Part shown: in pieces, positions 34,385-41,695 of the stretch
Layout: every line of letters begins with the position of its first letter
How positions within the stretch are numbered: the stretch's first letter is position 1
Assembly (NCBI GenBank): GCA_020629635.1
Contig: JAHDCX010000011.1
Coordinates: 62,001-126,000 of the forward strand
DNA from: Acidimicrobiales bacterium
GTDB taxonomy: Bacteria; Actinomycetota; Acidimicrobiia; Acidimicrobiales; SHLQ01
DNA length: 64,000 nt
Direction of reading: 5' to 3'
Position numbers and translations under genes: made by a program
Notes under the pieces: model-generated
Seen by the model: only the letters and a program-made list of their open reading frames with translations
What the model was told of the DNA's origin: nothing
Database searches by the model: none

Positions 34385-34987
34385 TCACGGTGAACGATGC
34401 GTGAAGTGCTGCGGATTCGCCAGTCGATAGCGACGGGCAAGCTTCAGCAGCTCACGCCGTCGTTCCGGAGTGACGTCACCTCGCTTCAGCTCCAGCTCGT
34501 ACGGGTTCACCCACGGATCGAGCACGACAGGCTGTGGGTCAGGACGTTCTGTGAAGTCCGTCGAGCCATCCTCGAAATCGCTCGTATCGAGAATGTCCGG
34601 CCAACATTCGATACGTCCGTCGTCGAGAATGTCGAGTTCCAGACTGTCCCCGAAATCGCCATCCAGAATCCCGTGCGGGACATAACACTCGGCGAGCTGA
34701 ACGATCGGGTTCTTCTTCGCATCAAGCAGTATGTACGTGCCGCTGTCCTTCGGCCTCAGCCGGACCGAGAAGCCTCGCCCAGGGTGAGCCCACTCGAGGA
34801 AGCGACCCGCAAAAAGGTCGATGGTCAGCTCCCAGGTTCCGTACTCCTCCGCTGATGGCGGAATGAGACCCGGAATGTCCCTGGCGATTTCACCTTCACC
34901 GATCGAATCGACACCAATCGGTATGCGAATCGTGAGGAAGCGAGCGCGACTCCAGGGTCCAACAACCTTTGAACCGCCCGCCGCCAT
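34385..34987 (-). CDS. hypothetical protein, 200 residues
   Basis: No family recognised. Central strands EYGTWELTIDLFAGRFLEW and GTYILLDAKKNPIVQLAECYVPHGILDG suggest a small beta-sheet domain (about residues 45-130). DFGDSLELDILDDGRIECWP repeats a similar beta-hairpin pattern. The C-terminus is a basic helix. It starts 4 nt after the acyl-CoA dehydrogenase stop on the same strand, so it may be read from that transcript, but it looks more like island content. Confidence 0.55.
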   Translation of the reverse strand: MAAGGSKVVGPWSRARFLTIRIPIGVDSIGEGEIARDIPGLIPPSAEEYGTWELTIDLFAGRFLEWAHPGRGFSVRLRPKDSGTYILLDAKKNPIVQLAECYVPHGILDGDFGDSLELDILDDGRIECWPDILDTSDFEDGSTDFTERPDPQPVVLDPWVNPYELELKRGDVTPERRRELLKLARRYRLANPQHFTHRSP

Positions 34988-34991
34988 CCGA

Positions 34992-36221
34992 CTACTCGAT
35001 GCGCATGCCGGAGATGGTGCGGCTGATGACGAGCTGCTGGATCTGCTCGGTGCCTTCGAAGATGTCGTGGATCTTGGCGTCACGATGCCAGCGCTCCACC
35101 GGGTACTCACGGACGTAGCCGTAGCCGCCGAGGATCTGGATCGCACGCTCGGTCACCCAGGTGGCGGTGCGGCCGGCCTTGAGCTTGGCCATCGAACCTT
35201 CGGACTGGGTGAACTCGCCGTTCTTGGCGAGCCATGCGGCACGGCGCACGAGCAGGCGGGACGCCTCGATCTCGGTGGCCATGTCAGCGAGCATGAAGGC
35301 GATCGACTGGTTCTGGATGATCGGCCGACCGAACTGCACGCGCTCCTTGGCGTACTCGAGCGAGTACTCATAGGCGGCACGGGCGATACCGATCGCCTGG
35401 GCGCCGACGCCGGGGCGGGTCGCCTCGAACGTCTTCATCGCTGCGTTGCCGGCACGGCCCGAGGGGGTGCCCTCGTGGAGACGGGCGAACTTCTCGTCCA
35501 TCTTGTCCTTGCCGCCGAGCAGGAACGAACCGGGGATCTTCACGTCTTCGAGGATCACCTCGGAGGTGTGGCTGGCCCGGATGCCGTGCTTCTTGAACTT
35601 CTGGCCTTGGCGCAGCGTTCCGTCGAGCTTGGCTTCGACCGGCACGATGAAGCTGGCGTGGCCCTTCGAGCCGAGCGCCGGGTCGACGACGGCGACCACG
35701 ACGTGCACGTCGGCGATGCCGCCGTTGGTGATCCAGGTCTTGGTGCCGTTGAGGGTCCACTCGTCCTTGGCCTCGTCGTAGGTGGCCTTGGTGCGCATGG
35801 CGGAAACGTCGGACCCGGCGTCGGGCTCGGACGAGCAGAAGGCGCCGAGCTTCACGTCGTCGGCGGTGCCGTACATCTGGGGCACCCACTCCATGACCTG
35901 CTCGGGCGTACCGACCGCAGCAACGCCGGCGGCGGCGAGGGCGGTGCCCATCAGCGACATGGCGATACCGGCGTCGCCCCAGTACAGCTCTTCGAGGGCG
36001 ACCATCATCGACTGACCGGTCGGATCGTTGAGCATCATCTCGGAGAGAAACTCCCAGCCGTACAGGCCGATGCCGGCGGCCTCTTCGATGATCGGCCACG
36101 GGGTCTCTTCGCGCTCGTCCCACTCTTCGGCGTTGGGGCGCATGGTGTCCACAGCAAAGCCGTGGATCCAGTCGCGGAGCTGTTCTTGCTCCTCGGAGAG
36201 ATGCATGGAGAACTCAGCCAT
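34992..36221 (-). CDS. acyl-CoA dehydrogenase
   Basis: A 409-residue protein with the three-domain ACAD fold. FCSSEPDAGSDVSAMRTKA and WITNGG are the FAD and substrate middle-domain motifs, and AKIHDIFEGTEQIQQLVISR near the end carries the catalytic Glu (E-G-T). It oxidises an acyl-CoA to the 2-enoyl-CoA with electron-transfer flavoprotein as acceptor. Start ATG 36221 has AAGGAG 6 nt upstream. Two palindromes about 60-100 nt upstream suggest control by a TetR-type fatty-acid regulator. Confidence 0.92.
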   Translation of the reverse strand: MAEFSMHLSEEQEQLRDWIHGFAVDTMRPNAEEWDEREETPWPIIEEAAGIGLYGWEFLSEMMLNDPTGQSMMVALEELYWGDAGIAMSLMGTALAAAGVAAVGTPEQVMEWVPQMYGTADDVKLGAFCSSEPDAGSDVSAMRTKATYDEAKDEWTLNGTKTWITNGGIADVHVVVAVVDPALGSKGHASFIVPVEAKLDGTLRQGQKFKKHGIRASHTSEVILEDVKIPGSFLLGGKDKMDEKFARLHEGTPSGRAGNAAMKTFEATRPGVGAQAIGIARAAYEYSLEYAKERVQFGRPIIQNQSIAFMLADMATEIEASRLLVRRAAWLAKNGEFTQSEGSMAKLKAGRTATWVTERAIQILGGYGYVREYPVERWHRDAKIHDIFEGTEQIQQLVISRTISGMRIE

Positions 36222-36281
36222 CGGGGGCTCCTTGATGTCGTGCATGCCCGGGGGTCGTGTGGGGCAGAGAAGTGGTTCGAA

Positions 36282-36321
36282 GTTACCCGCGGGTAACAAC
36301 TAGAGATTACTCATGGGTAAC
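36282..36321. promoter_or_regulatory. twin palindromic operators upstream of the acyl-CoA dehydrogenase
   Basis: GTTACCCGCGGGTAAC (36282-36297) is a perfect 16-bp palindrome. ATTACTCATGGGTAAC (36306-36321) is a near copy with centre 24 bp away. Shared consensus is TTAC-Y-C-N2-G-G-GTAA. The layout suits two dimers of a TetR-family repressor; no regulator gene is adjacent. Confidence 0.7.
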
Positions 36322-36376
36322 GTCGGCTGAAAACCCCCGCGGCGTAAGTCTTTTGGACGAATTCGCGGAGCTGGTC

Positions 36377-37336
36377 TCAGTGACCGGGCGACGTGCGGGC
36401 CTTGAACTCGGTCACCGTGAAGGGCCGAAGCGTCGTCGCCGACCGGGCCCGAATCGTCGCCGACCGAGGGAATCCGAGCAGCGGACCGAGCTCGCCCACG
36501 TAGTTGGGCGCCTCGAGCGTGGCCAACAACTCCTCGCCGCCATCGGCGAGCTCGCGGACGACGTCCACCGCTCCCGCCTCGATCGAAAAGACGTAGTCGC
36601 TGGCGTCGCCCTGACGGAACAACACCTCGCCCGCAGCGAGCTCGACGGGCTCGGACGCCGCCGACACTTCGGGCACCGCCCCCGTCATCTCCACGACCCG
36701 GTCGAGCGCCGGGAGGAGTCGCGTGTCGTGCGTCGAGATCAGAATCGTGCGTCCACCGTCGCGCAGTTCACGCAACAGCCCGATGACGGCCTCGGCCGAG
36801 ATGTGATCGAGGTTCGCCGTTGGCTCGTCGGCCAGCAGGAGCGTCGGATCGGCCACGAGACCCCGCGCCACGGCGACGCGCTGTTGCTGACCGCCCGACA
36901 GTTGATTGGGCCGATGCCCAGTCCGCTCCCCCATCCCGACCTGCTCGAGCAGCGACTCTGCACGGGCGATCGCCTCGGCCCGTGGCGTGCCCGCGAGAAG
37001 CAGCGGCGCGGCCACGTTCTCTGCTGCGTTGAGCGACGGCAGCAGATTGAAGCCCTGGAACACGATGCCGATGTCGTTGCGCCGGTACTGCTCGAGCGCC
37101 CGCCCCGACAAAGAACACACGTCGATCCCGTCCATCGTGACCGACCCCGACGTCGCGTCGACCATCCCCGAAAGGACCGACAGCAGCGTCGTCTTGCCCG
37201 AACCCGACGGGCCGACCAAGCCGACCAGCTCGCCACGGTTGGCTCGCATCGAGAACCGGTCGAGCGACTTCACCGAATACCCGTCGGTGATGTACTCGAC
37301 CGTGACCTCGTCGACCGAAAGCAGTGGCTCGCTCAT
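36377..37336 (-). CDS. ABC transporter ATPase (LolD/MacB type) with C-terminal cyclic-nucleotide-binding domain
   Basis: A 319-residue protein. Residues 1-225 form a LolD/MacB-type ATPase: Walker A GPSGSGKTT (42-50), Q-loop VFQGFNLLPSLNA, signature LSGGQQQRVAVARG, Walker B LLLADEPT and H-loop STHD. Residues about 235-319 form a cNMP-binding domain: LAAGEVLFRQGDASDYVFSIEAG and the phosphate-binding cassette GELGPLLGFPRSATIRA, where the canonical Glu and Arg are present. Transport may thus respond to cAMP or cGMP. The ATG overlaps the permease gene end (ATGA), and the two should form one complex. Confidence 0.88.
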   Translation of the reverse strand: MSEPLLSVDEVTVEYITDGYSVKSLDRFSMRANRGELVGLVGPSGSGKTTLLSVLSGMVDATSGSVTMDGIDVCSLSGRALEQYRRNDIGIVFQGFNLLPSLNAAENVAAPLLLAGTPRAEAIARAESLLEQVGMGERTGHRPNQLSGGQQQRVAVARGLVADPTLLLADEPTANLDHISAEAVIGLLRELRDGGRTILISTHDTRLLPALDRVVEMTGAVPEVSAASEPVELAAGEVLFRQGDASDYVFSIEAGAVDVVRELADGGEELLATLEAPNYVGELGPLLGFPRSATIRARSATTLRPFTVTEFKARTSPGH

Positions 37337-38346
37337 CCGAACGCCTCCGCTGGCGACGTCGCCCGCACCTTGCGCACGCCCACCATCGCGGCCACCGCGG
37401 CGATCACCAGCGCTCCCAGCGGGATCTGCCACCACGCCGCTGATGGCACCGAGATCACGAGCGGAAACAGCGGCCGAACCACGAACTGCAGGAGCGCTCC
37501 AAGCACGCACGCGATCGCCGTCACCGCCATCGCCTCGACGAACAACGACCCGGCCAAGAAGCCGTCTCGCCCGCCGACCGCCTTGAGTACGGCGAAGTCC
37601 CTCGTCCGCGACGTCGCCGTCGAATACACGGTCGCCCCGATCACCACAGCGGTCACGAACCACAACAACACCCGCACCAGATCGATCGAATCGACCGCCG
37701 GATCGAGCGGCTTGCGCGTATCCGCTGCGACGTCGGCAGCCGTGAGCACCTTCGCCGCAGGCCCACCTTCGGTTCCGGCCGGCACGACCGCCCCGGTCAC
37801 GATCTCCTGACCCGACAAGACGACGAGCTGCGCATACGCGAGGTCGACGAATCCGAGCGGCAACCCCGCCAACACCGTCGCCTCCTCGGTCACGCCGGTC
37901 ACCGTCGCCCGGCGACCTCCCAACACGATCGAATCCCCCACGGCGTACCCGGCCGTCCGGTCGAGCACGATCTGCCCGGATCCGACCGCAGCCTCGCCCT
38001 CGACGATCACCGGGGCATCAGGGTGCGACTCCACGCCGACGAGCATGACCTGCTCGCCCTCCACGACGGTGCGTCCGATCAAGAACGGCCGGGCTTCCTC
38101 GACCGCGTCGACGCTCGCTTGCGGCAACGCCTGCGGGGTCGTGAACGGGCCACTCGACGACGGATTGACGAGGAACGCCGCATCGGGACCGCCGAGTTGC
38201 TCGGTCGCCCGAACCGGCTCGCGCTCGAATTGCCCCACCAGACCGCTCAGCAGAAACAGCAACCCGAGCACCACCGACATGAGCAGCACGACAGCCAGAA
38301 TCCGCCAACGACGGTGCTGAAGATCCCTCGCCACCAACGTCAACAC
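37333..38346 (-). CDS. FtsX-like ABC permease
   Basis: A 337-residue membrane protein in the MacB/FtsX layout. One N-terminal helix (RILAVVLLMSVVLGLLFLLSG) precedes an extracytoplasmic domain of about 170 residues, and three C-terminal helices follow from about residue 230 (VRVLLWFVTAVVIGATVY). Such permeases mediate lipoprotein release, peptide export or signal transfer across the membrane, not classic import. Starts at GTG 38346. Partner of the cNMP-ATPase gene, which it overlaps by 4 nt. Confidence 0.85.
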   Translation of the reverse strand: MLTLVARDLQHRRWRILAVVLLMSVVLGLLFLLSGLVGQFEREPVRATEQLGGPDAAFLVNPSSSGPFTTPQALPQASVDAVEEARPFLIGRTVVEGEQVMLVGVESHPDAPVIVEGEAAVGSGQIVLDRTAGYAVGDSIVLGGRRATVTGVTEEATVLAGLPLGFVDLAYAQLVVLSGQEIVTGAVVPAGTEGGPAAKVLTAADVAADTRKPLDPAVDSIDLVRVLLWFVTAVVIGATVYSTATSRTRDFAVLKAVGGRDGFLAGSLFVEAMAVTAIACVLGALLQFVVRPLFPLVISVPSAAWWQIPLGALVIAAVAAMVGVRKVRATSPAEAFG

Positions 38347-38405
38347 GACGGCAAGTACAGCAGGCCCCCGAGCCCCGCGACCACCCGACCGACTACCGTC
38401 GGACC

Positions 38406-39569
38406 ATGAACGCAGCGGCCAACGGCTCCGTCTCGAACCCCTGGTACACCGACGATCACGAGGCGTTCCGTGAGGTCGTGCGGGCCTTCACCGCCAACGA
38501 GCTGACACCACACGTCCACGAGTGGGACATGGCGGGCGAGTTCCCCTTCGAGCTCTACGGCAAGGCCGGCGCCATCGGCCTGTTCGGCGACGGCTTCGAC
38601 GCCGAGTACGGCGGGCACGGCCAACGAGACGCGTTGCTCCGCAACGTCATGCTCGAGGAGCTCTGCAGGTGTGGGTCCGGCGGCGTCCTCGCCGGTGTAC
38701 TCACCAACTACATCGGTCTGAGCCCCATCCAGAAGTTCGGGTCCGCCGCGCTCAAAGAACGCATCCTCACCCCGTGTCTGGCTGGCGAGGCCGTGTGCTC
38801 GCTCGCCATCACCGAACCCGGCGGCGGCTCCGACGTCGCCCGGATCACGACGACGGCGCGCCGCGACGGCGACGAGTACGTCGTCAACGGCTCGAAGACC
38901 TTCATCACCTCCGGCATGCGCGCCGCGCACTTCACCACCGCAGTCCGGACCGGCGGCGACGGCCCGGGTGGCATCTCGATGCTCGTCATCGACGCCGACT
39001 CTCCTGGCGTCAGCCGCACCAAGCTCGACAAGATGGGCTGGCTGTGCAGCGACACCGCCACCCTCTACTTCGACGACGTGCGCGTGCCCGCCACCAACCT
39101 GCTCGGCGACGAGAACGCCGGCTTCTCGATGATCGTCAACAACTTCAACGCCGAACGCATCGACATGGCCACCCAATCGATCGCCTTCAGCCAGCTGTGC
39201 TTCGACGAAGCGCTCAACTGGGCACGAGAACGCCACACCTTCGGCAAACCCATGAACTCCAGCCAGGTGATCCGCCACAAGCTCGTCGAGATGGACCGCC
39301 GCATCCGCGCCAACCGGGCCTGGTGCGAACTCCTCGCCTGGCGCCTCAACCAGGGCGACGACCCGGTCGCGGAGATCGCCGAGCTCAAAGTCTCGGCCAC
39401 CACATGTTTCGAGTTCTGCGCCCGAGAAGCCGCCCAGATCCTCGGCGGCGCCAGCTACCTGCGCGGCGACACGGTGGAACGCCTCTACCGAGAAGTCCGC
39501 GTCCAGGCCATCGGCGGCGGAAGCGAAGAGATCATGCGCGACCTCGCCGCCCGACAGTTGGGACTCTGA
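38406..39569 (+). CDS. acyl-CoA dehydrogenase
   Basis: A 387-residue protein. It has SLAITEPGGGSDVARITTTA (FAD contacts), FITSG, and the C-terminal VQAIGGGSEEIMRDLAARQLGL. In this subgroup IGGGSEE replaces the E-G-T motif and the catalytic Glu lies elsewhere, as in isovaleryl- or long-chain-type members. The substrate is unknown; it is only distantly like the other acyl-CoA dehydrogenase here. TACCGT ends 6 nt before the ATG. Divergent from the ABC genes. Confidence 0.9.
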   Translation: MNAAANGSVSNPWYTDDHEAFREVVRAFTANELTPHVHEWDMAGEFPFELYGKAGAIGLFGDGFDAEYGGHGQRDALLRNVMLEELCRCGSGGVLAGVLTNYIGLSPIQKFGSAALKERILTPCLAGEAVCSLAITEPGGGSDVARITTTARRDGDEYVVNGSKTFITSGMRAAHFTTAVRTGGDGPGGISMLVIDADSPGVSRTKLDKMGWLCSDTATLYFDDVRVPATNLLGDENAGFSMIVNNFNAERIDMATQSIAFSQLCFDEALNWARERHTFGKPMNSSQVIRHKLVEMDRRIRANRAWCELLAWRLNQGDDPVAEIAELKVSATTCFEFCAREAAQILGGASYLRGDTVERLYREVRVQAIGGGSEEIMRDLAARQLGL

Positions 39570-39571
39570 TC

Positions 39572-40120
39572 GTGCGCCGAACCCTCCTCACCCTCACGCT
39601 CCTCCTGCTCGCCGGATGCGGCGGCGAAGACGTGACGACGGCTGCGCCGGTCACCTTGTGCGACGGGCCGGAAGGGACCTGGACCGACCTCTCGACCGAA
39701 CCCGAATGGTGGCGAGACGGAATCCCCGAGCGAGCCGTCAACTGGACCGACGAGGCCGGCTGCGCCGTCAACGGCCAATACGTCTTCCACGACTTCGGGG
39801 ACGAGCACTGTGGCTGGGAGAACGTCGAGTTCCTCTCGATCGGCGTTCCGATCGGCACCCCGTACTCGGGTCCCGACGCCGACCCTCCCGGTGAGGACTG
39901 GGAACCCCGCTACTTCCACAACGCCGATGGCGGCGTCGAAGGGTACGCACCGGCCGAAACGCTGGGAGAGCTCCCCGCGACCGCCACCGACACCGGACTA
40001 CGTGCCGCGGGTGACCGCCTCATGTGGGCCGAGCCGGACGCCAGCCGCATCTACGTGCAGCGCGGCGATGACGTCCAAGTGTTCGTGCCGGTCGACGATG
40101 ACGAGGTCGGCTGCGCCTGA
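39572..40120 (+). CDS. lipoprotein of unknown function
   Basis: A 182-residue protein starting at GTG 39572, directly after the dehydrogenase stop. RRTLLTLTLLLLAGC is a signal peptide with lipobox LAGC. The mature part is acidic with WTDEAGCAVNGQYVFHDFGDEHCGWENVEFLSIG, which includes cysteines that may form a disulfide. No family recognised. It is probably attached to the outer face of the membrane. Confidence 0.7.
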   Translation: MRRTLLTLTLLLLAGCGGEDVTTAAPVTLCDGPEGTWTDLSTEPEWWRDGIPERAVNWTDEAGCAVNGQYVFHDFGDEHCGWENVEFLSIGVPIGTPYSGPDADPPGEDWEPRYFHNADGGVEGYAPAETLGELPATATDTGLRAAGDRLMWAEPDASRIYVQRGDDVQVFVPVDDDEVGCA

Positions 40121-40128
40121 CGCGCGGA

Positions 40129-40500
40129 TCACTCGTCGGCTGCGAGGGTGAGCGTCACCACCGTGAACGGACCCGGCACGTCGTCGATCTCCGCCGACAC
40201 CGGGCGCTTGCGTCCGTAGAGCCACACCGACGCGTCGGGATTGGCCTCGAGGTTCTTGACCCACTGCGAATCCCGCCGGACCGTGCTGACGATGATGCGG
40301 TTGCCGAGGCGAGTGGCGACGAGCGGGGCCTGGCGTACCTTGCCCGACTTCCGGCCGATCGTCTCGAGCACTACGAGGCCCGACCCGATCGGGAGCGGCG
40401 ATCCGATCCCGGCCTTCACCGAGGGCAACACGACATGGTTCAACGTACGGAAGGCCTGCTGGGTGAGCTCGTCGGTGATCATGACCATGCCAACGATCAT
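40129..40500 (-). CDS. deazaflavin (F420)-dependent nitroreductase family (DDN-like) protein
   Basis: A 123-residue split-barrel protein. LVVLETIGRKSGKVRQAPLVATRLGNRIIVSTVRRDSQWVKNLEANPDASVWLYGRKRPV is the core of the DDN/PF04075 family, which in mycobacteria uses F420H2 and reduces quinones and nitroimidazoles. The Met at 40500 is one of three near starts (40500, 40488, 40482). Divergent from the nitroreductase-SRPBCC gene, with only 37 bp between them. Confidence 0.82.
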   Translation of the reverse strand: MIVGMVMITDELTQQAFRTLNHVVLPSVKAGIGSPLPIGSGLVVLETIGRKSGKVRQAPLVATRLGNRIIVSTVRRDSQWVKNLEANPDASVWLYGRKRPVSAEIDDVPGPFTVVTLTLAADE

Positions 40501-40537
40501 GGCCACGAGTGATTCCCAAATGAAAGATTGAACGCCT

Positions 40538-41695
40538 ATGAACGCGCCCGCAGACCCACCCTTCGACCTCGAACAGACCGACCGGCTGCTCTCCACGACC
40601 CGAGCCGTCCGTCGCAGACTCGACTTCGACCGCGACGTCCCCGACCAGGTCATCTTCGACTGCATCGATCTCGCCGAGCAGGCGCCGACGGGTGGCAACG
40701 ACGCCAGCCGCCGCTGGATCGTCGTGCGAGAAGAACACACCAAACAGCGCCTCGGCGAGATCTACGCCCGCAACGGTTCGTTCATGACCCAGGTCGCCGA
40801 CCGCCTCGACGGCACCGGCCACGCCAAGGAGGAGGTGTTCGAGTCGAGCGCCTACCTCGTCGAGAACTTCGCCAAGGCCCCCGTGCTCGTGATCGCCGCC
40901 ATCTGGGGCATCCACGACAACTCCGGCCGACCGGGCCTGTTCGACTCCGTCATTCAGGCCGGATGGAGCTTCAACCTCGCCCTGCGAGCTCGCGGCCTCG
41001 GCAGCACGTGGACCACGCTGCTCAACTCCTCGGTCGACGAGCTCGCCGACATCCTCGCCATCCCCGAGGGCGTCACCACGATCGTCACGTTCCCCGTCGC
41101 CTACACCAAAGGCACCGACTTCAACCCGGCAGAGCGACGCCCCGCCGAGCAGATCACCTACTTCGACCGTTGGGGCTTCACCAGGGCACAGGCGTCCACC
41201 GACGGCGGCACCCACCTCACCGACGGACAAGGGGTGGTCGCCGAAGTCGACATCGATGCGCCGCCCGCAAAGGTCTGGCCCGTCGTCTCCGACATCACCT
41301 TCCCGGCAACCGCTGGCACCGAGCTCGTCGGCGCCGACTGGCAGGGCGAACCAGGTCTCGGCGCCGTCTTCACCGGCCACAACAAGCTGGGCGACATGGA
41401 ATGGTCGCTCGACAACCACGTCACCGCGTGGGAAGAAGGCCGCGTGTTCGAATGGTCGACCATCGACCCCGAGAACCCGGGCGGGCGGTGGCGCTTCGAC
41501 ATCCTCGATCAGGGCACCGGCAGCCGGCTCCGCTTCTCGATGGAAATCGGCAGCACGAACAACCTGACCGTCGACATGGCGGCCAAATCCGACACGCCAG
41601 CCAAGGTCATCAACAGTCGACGCAAGATGCTTCGCGCCAACATGCAGCGCACTGTCGAGGCCATCAAGGCCGCGGTCGACGGCCCTGCCGACTAA
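40538..41695 (+). CDS. nitroreductase fused to an SRPBCC (polyketide-cyclase-like) domain
   Basis: A 385-residue protein. Residues about 8-205 form a nitroreductase (STTRAVRRRLDFDRDVPDQV, EQAPTGGNDASRRWIVV, GWSFNLALRARGLGSTWTT), which should bind FMN. Residues about 225-385 form an SRPBCC or START-like domain (VVAEVDIDAPPAKVWPVVSDI, FTGHNKLGDMEWSLDNHV, MLRANMQRTVEAIKAAV), which binds hydrophobic ligands. The fusion suggests that a bulky ligand is held for reduction. The stop overlaps the convergent molybdenum hydroxylase by 4 nt. Confidence 0.85.
   Translation: MNAPADPPFDLEQTDRLLSTTRAVRRRLDFDRDVPDQVIFDCIDLAEQAPTGGNDASRRWIVVREEHTKQRLGEIYARNGSFMTQVADRLDGTGHAKEEVFESSAYLVENFAKAPVLVIAAIWGIHDNSGRPGLFDSVIQAGWSFNLALRARGLGSTWTTLLNSSVDELADILAIPEGVTTIVTFPVAYTKGTDFNPAERRPAEQITYFDRWGFTRAQASTDGGTHLTDGQGVVAEVDIDAPPAKVWPVVSDITFPATAGTELVGADWQGEPGLGAVFTGHNKLGDMEWSLDNHVTAWEEGRVFEWSTIDPENPGGRWRFDILDQGTGSRLRFSMEIGSTNNLTVDMAAKSDTPAKVINSRRKMLRANMQRTVEAIKAAVDGPAD

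Noticed and set aside
24448-34987. Prophage or integrative element
   Set aside because: No integrase, terminase, capsid or replication gene and no flanking direct repeat was found.
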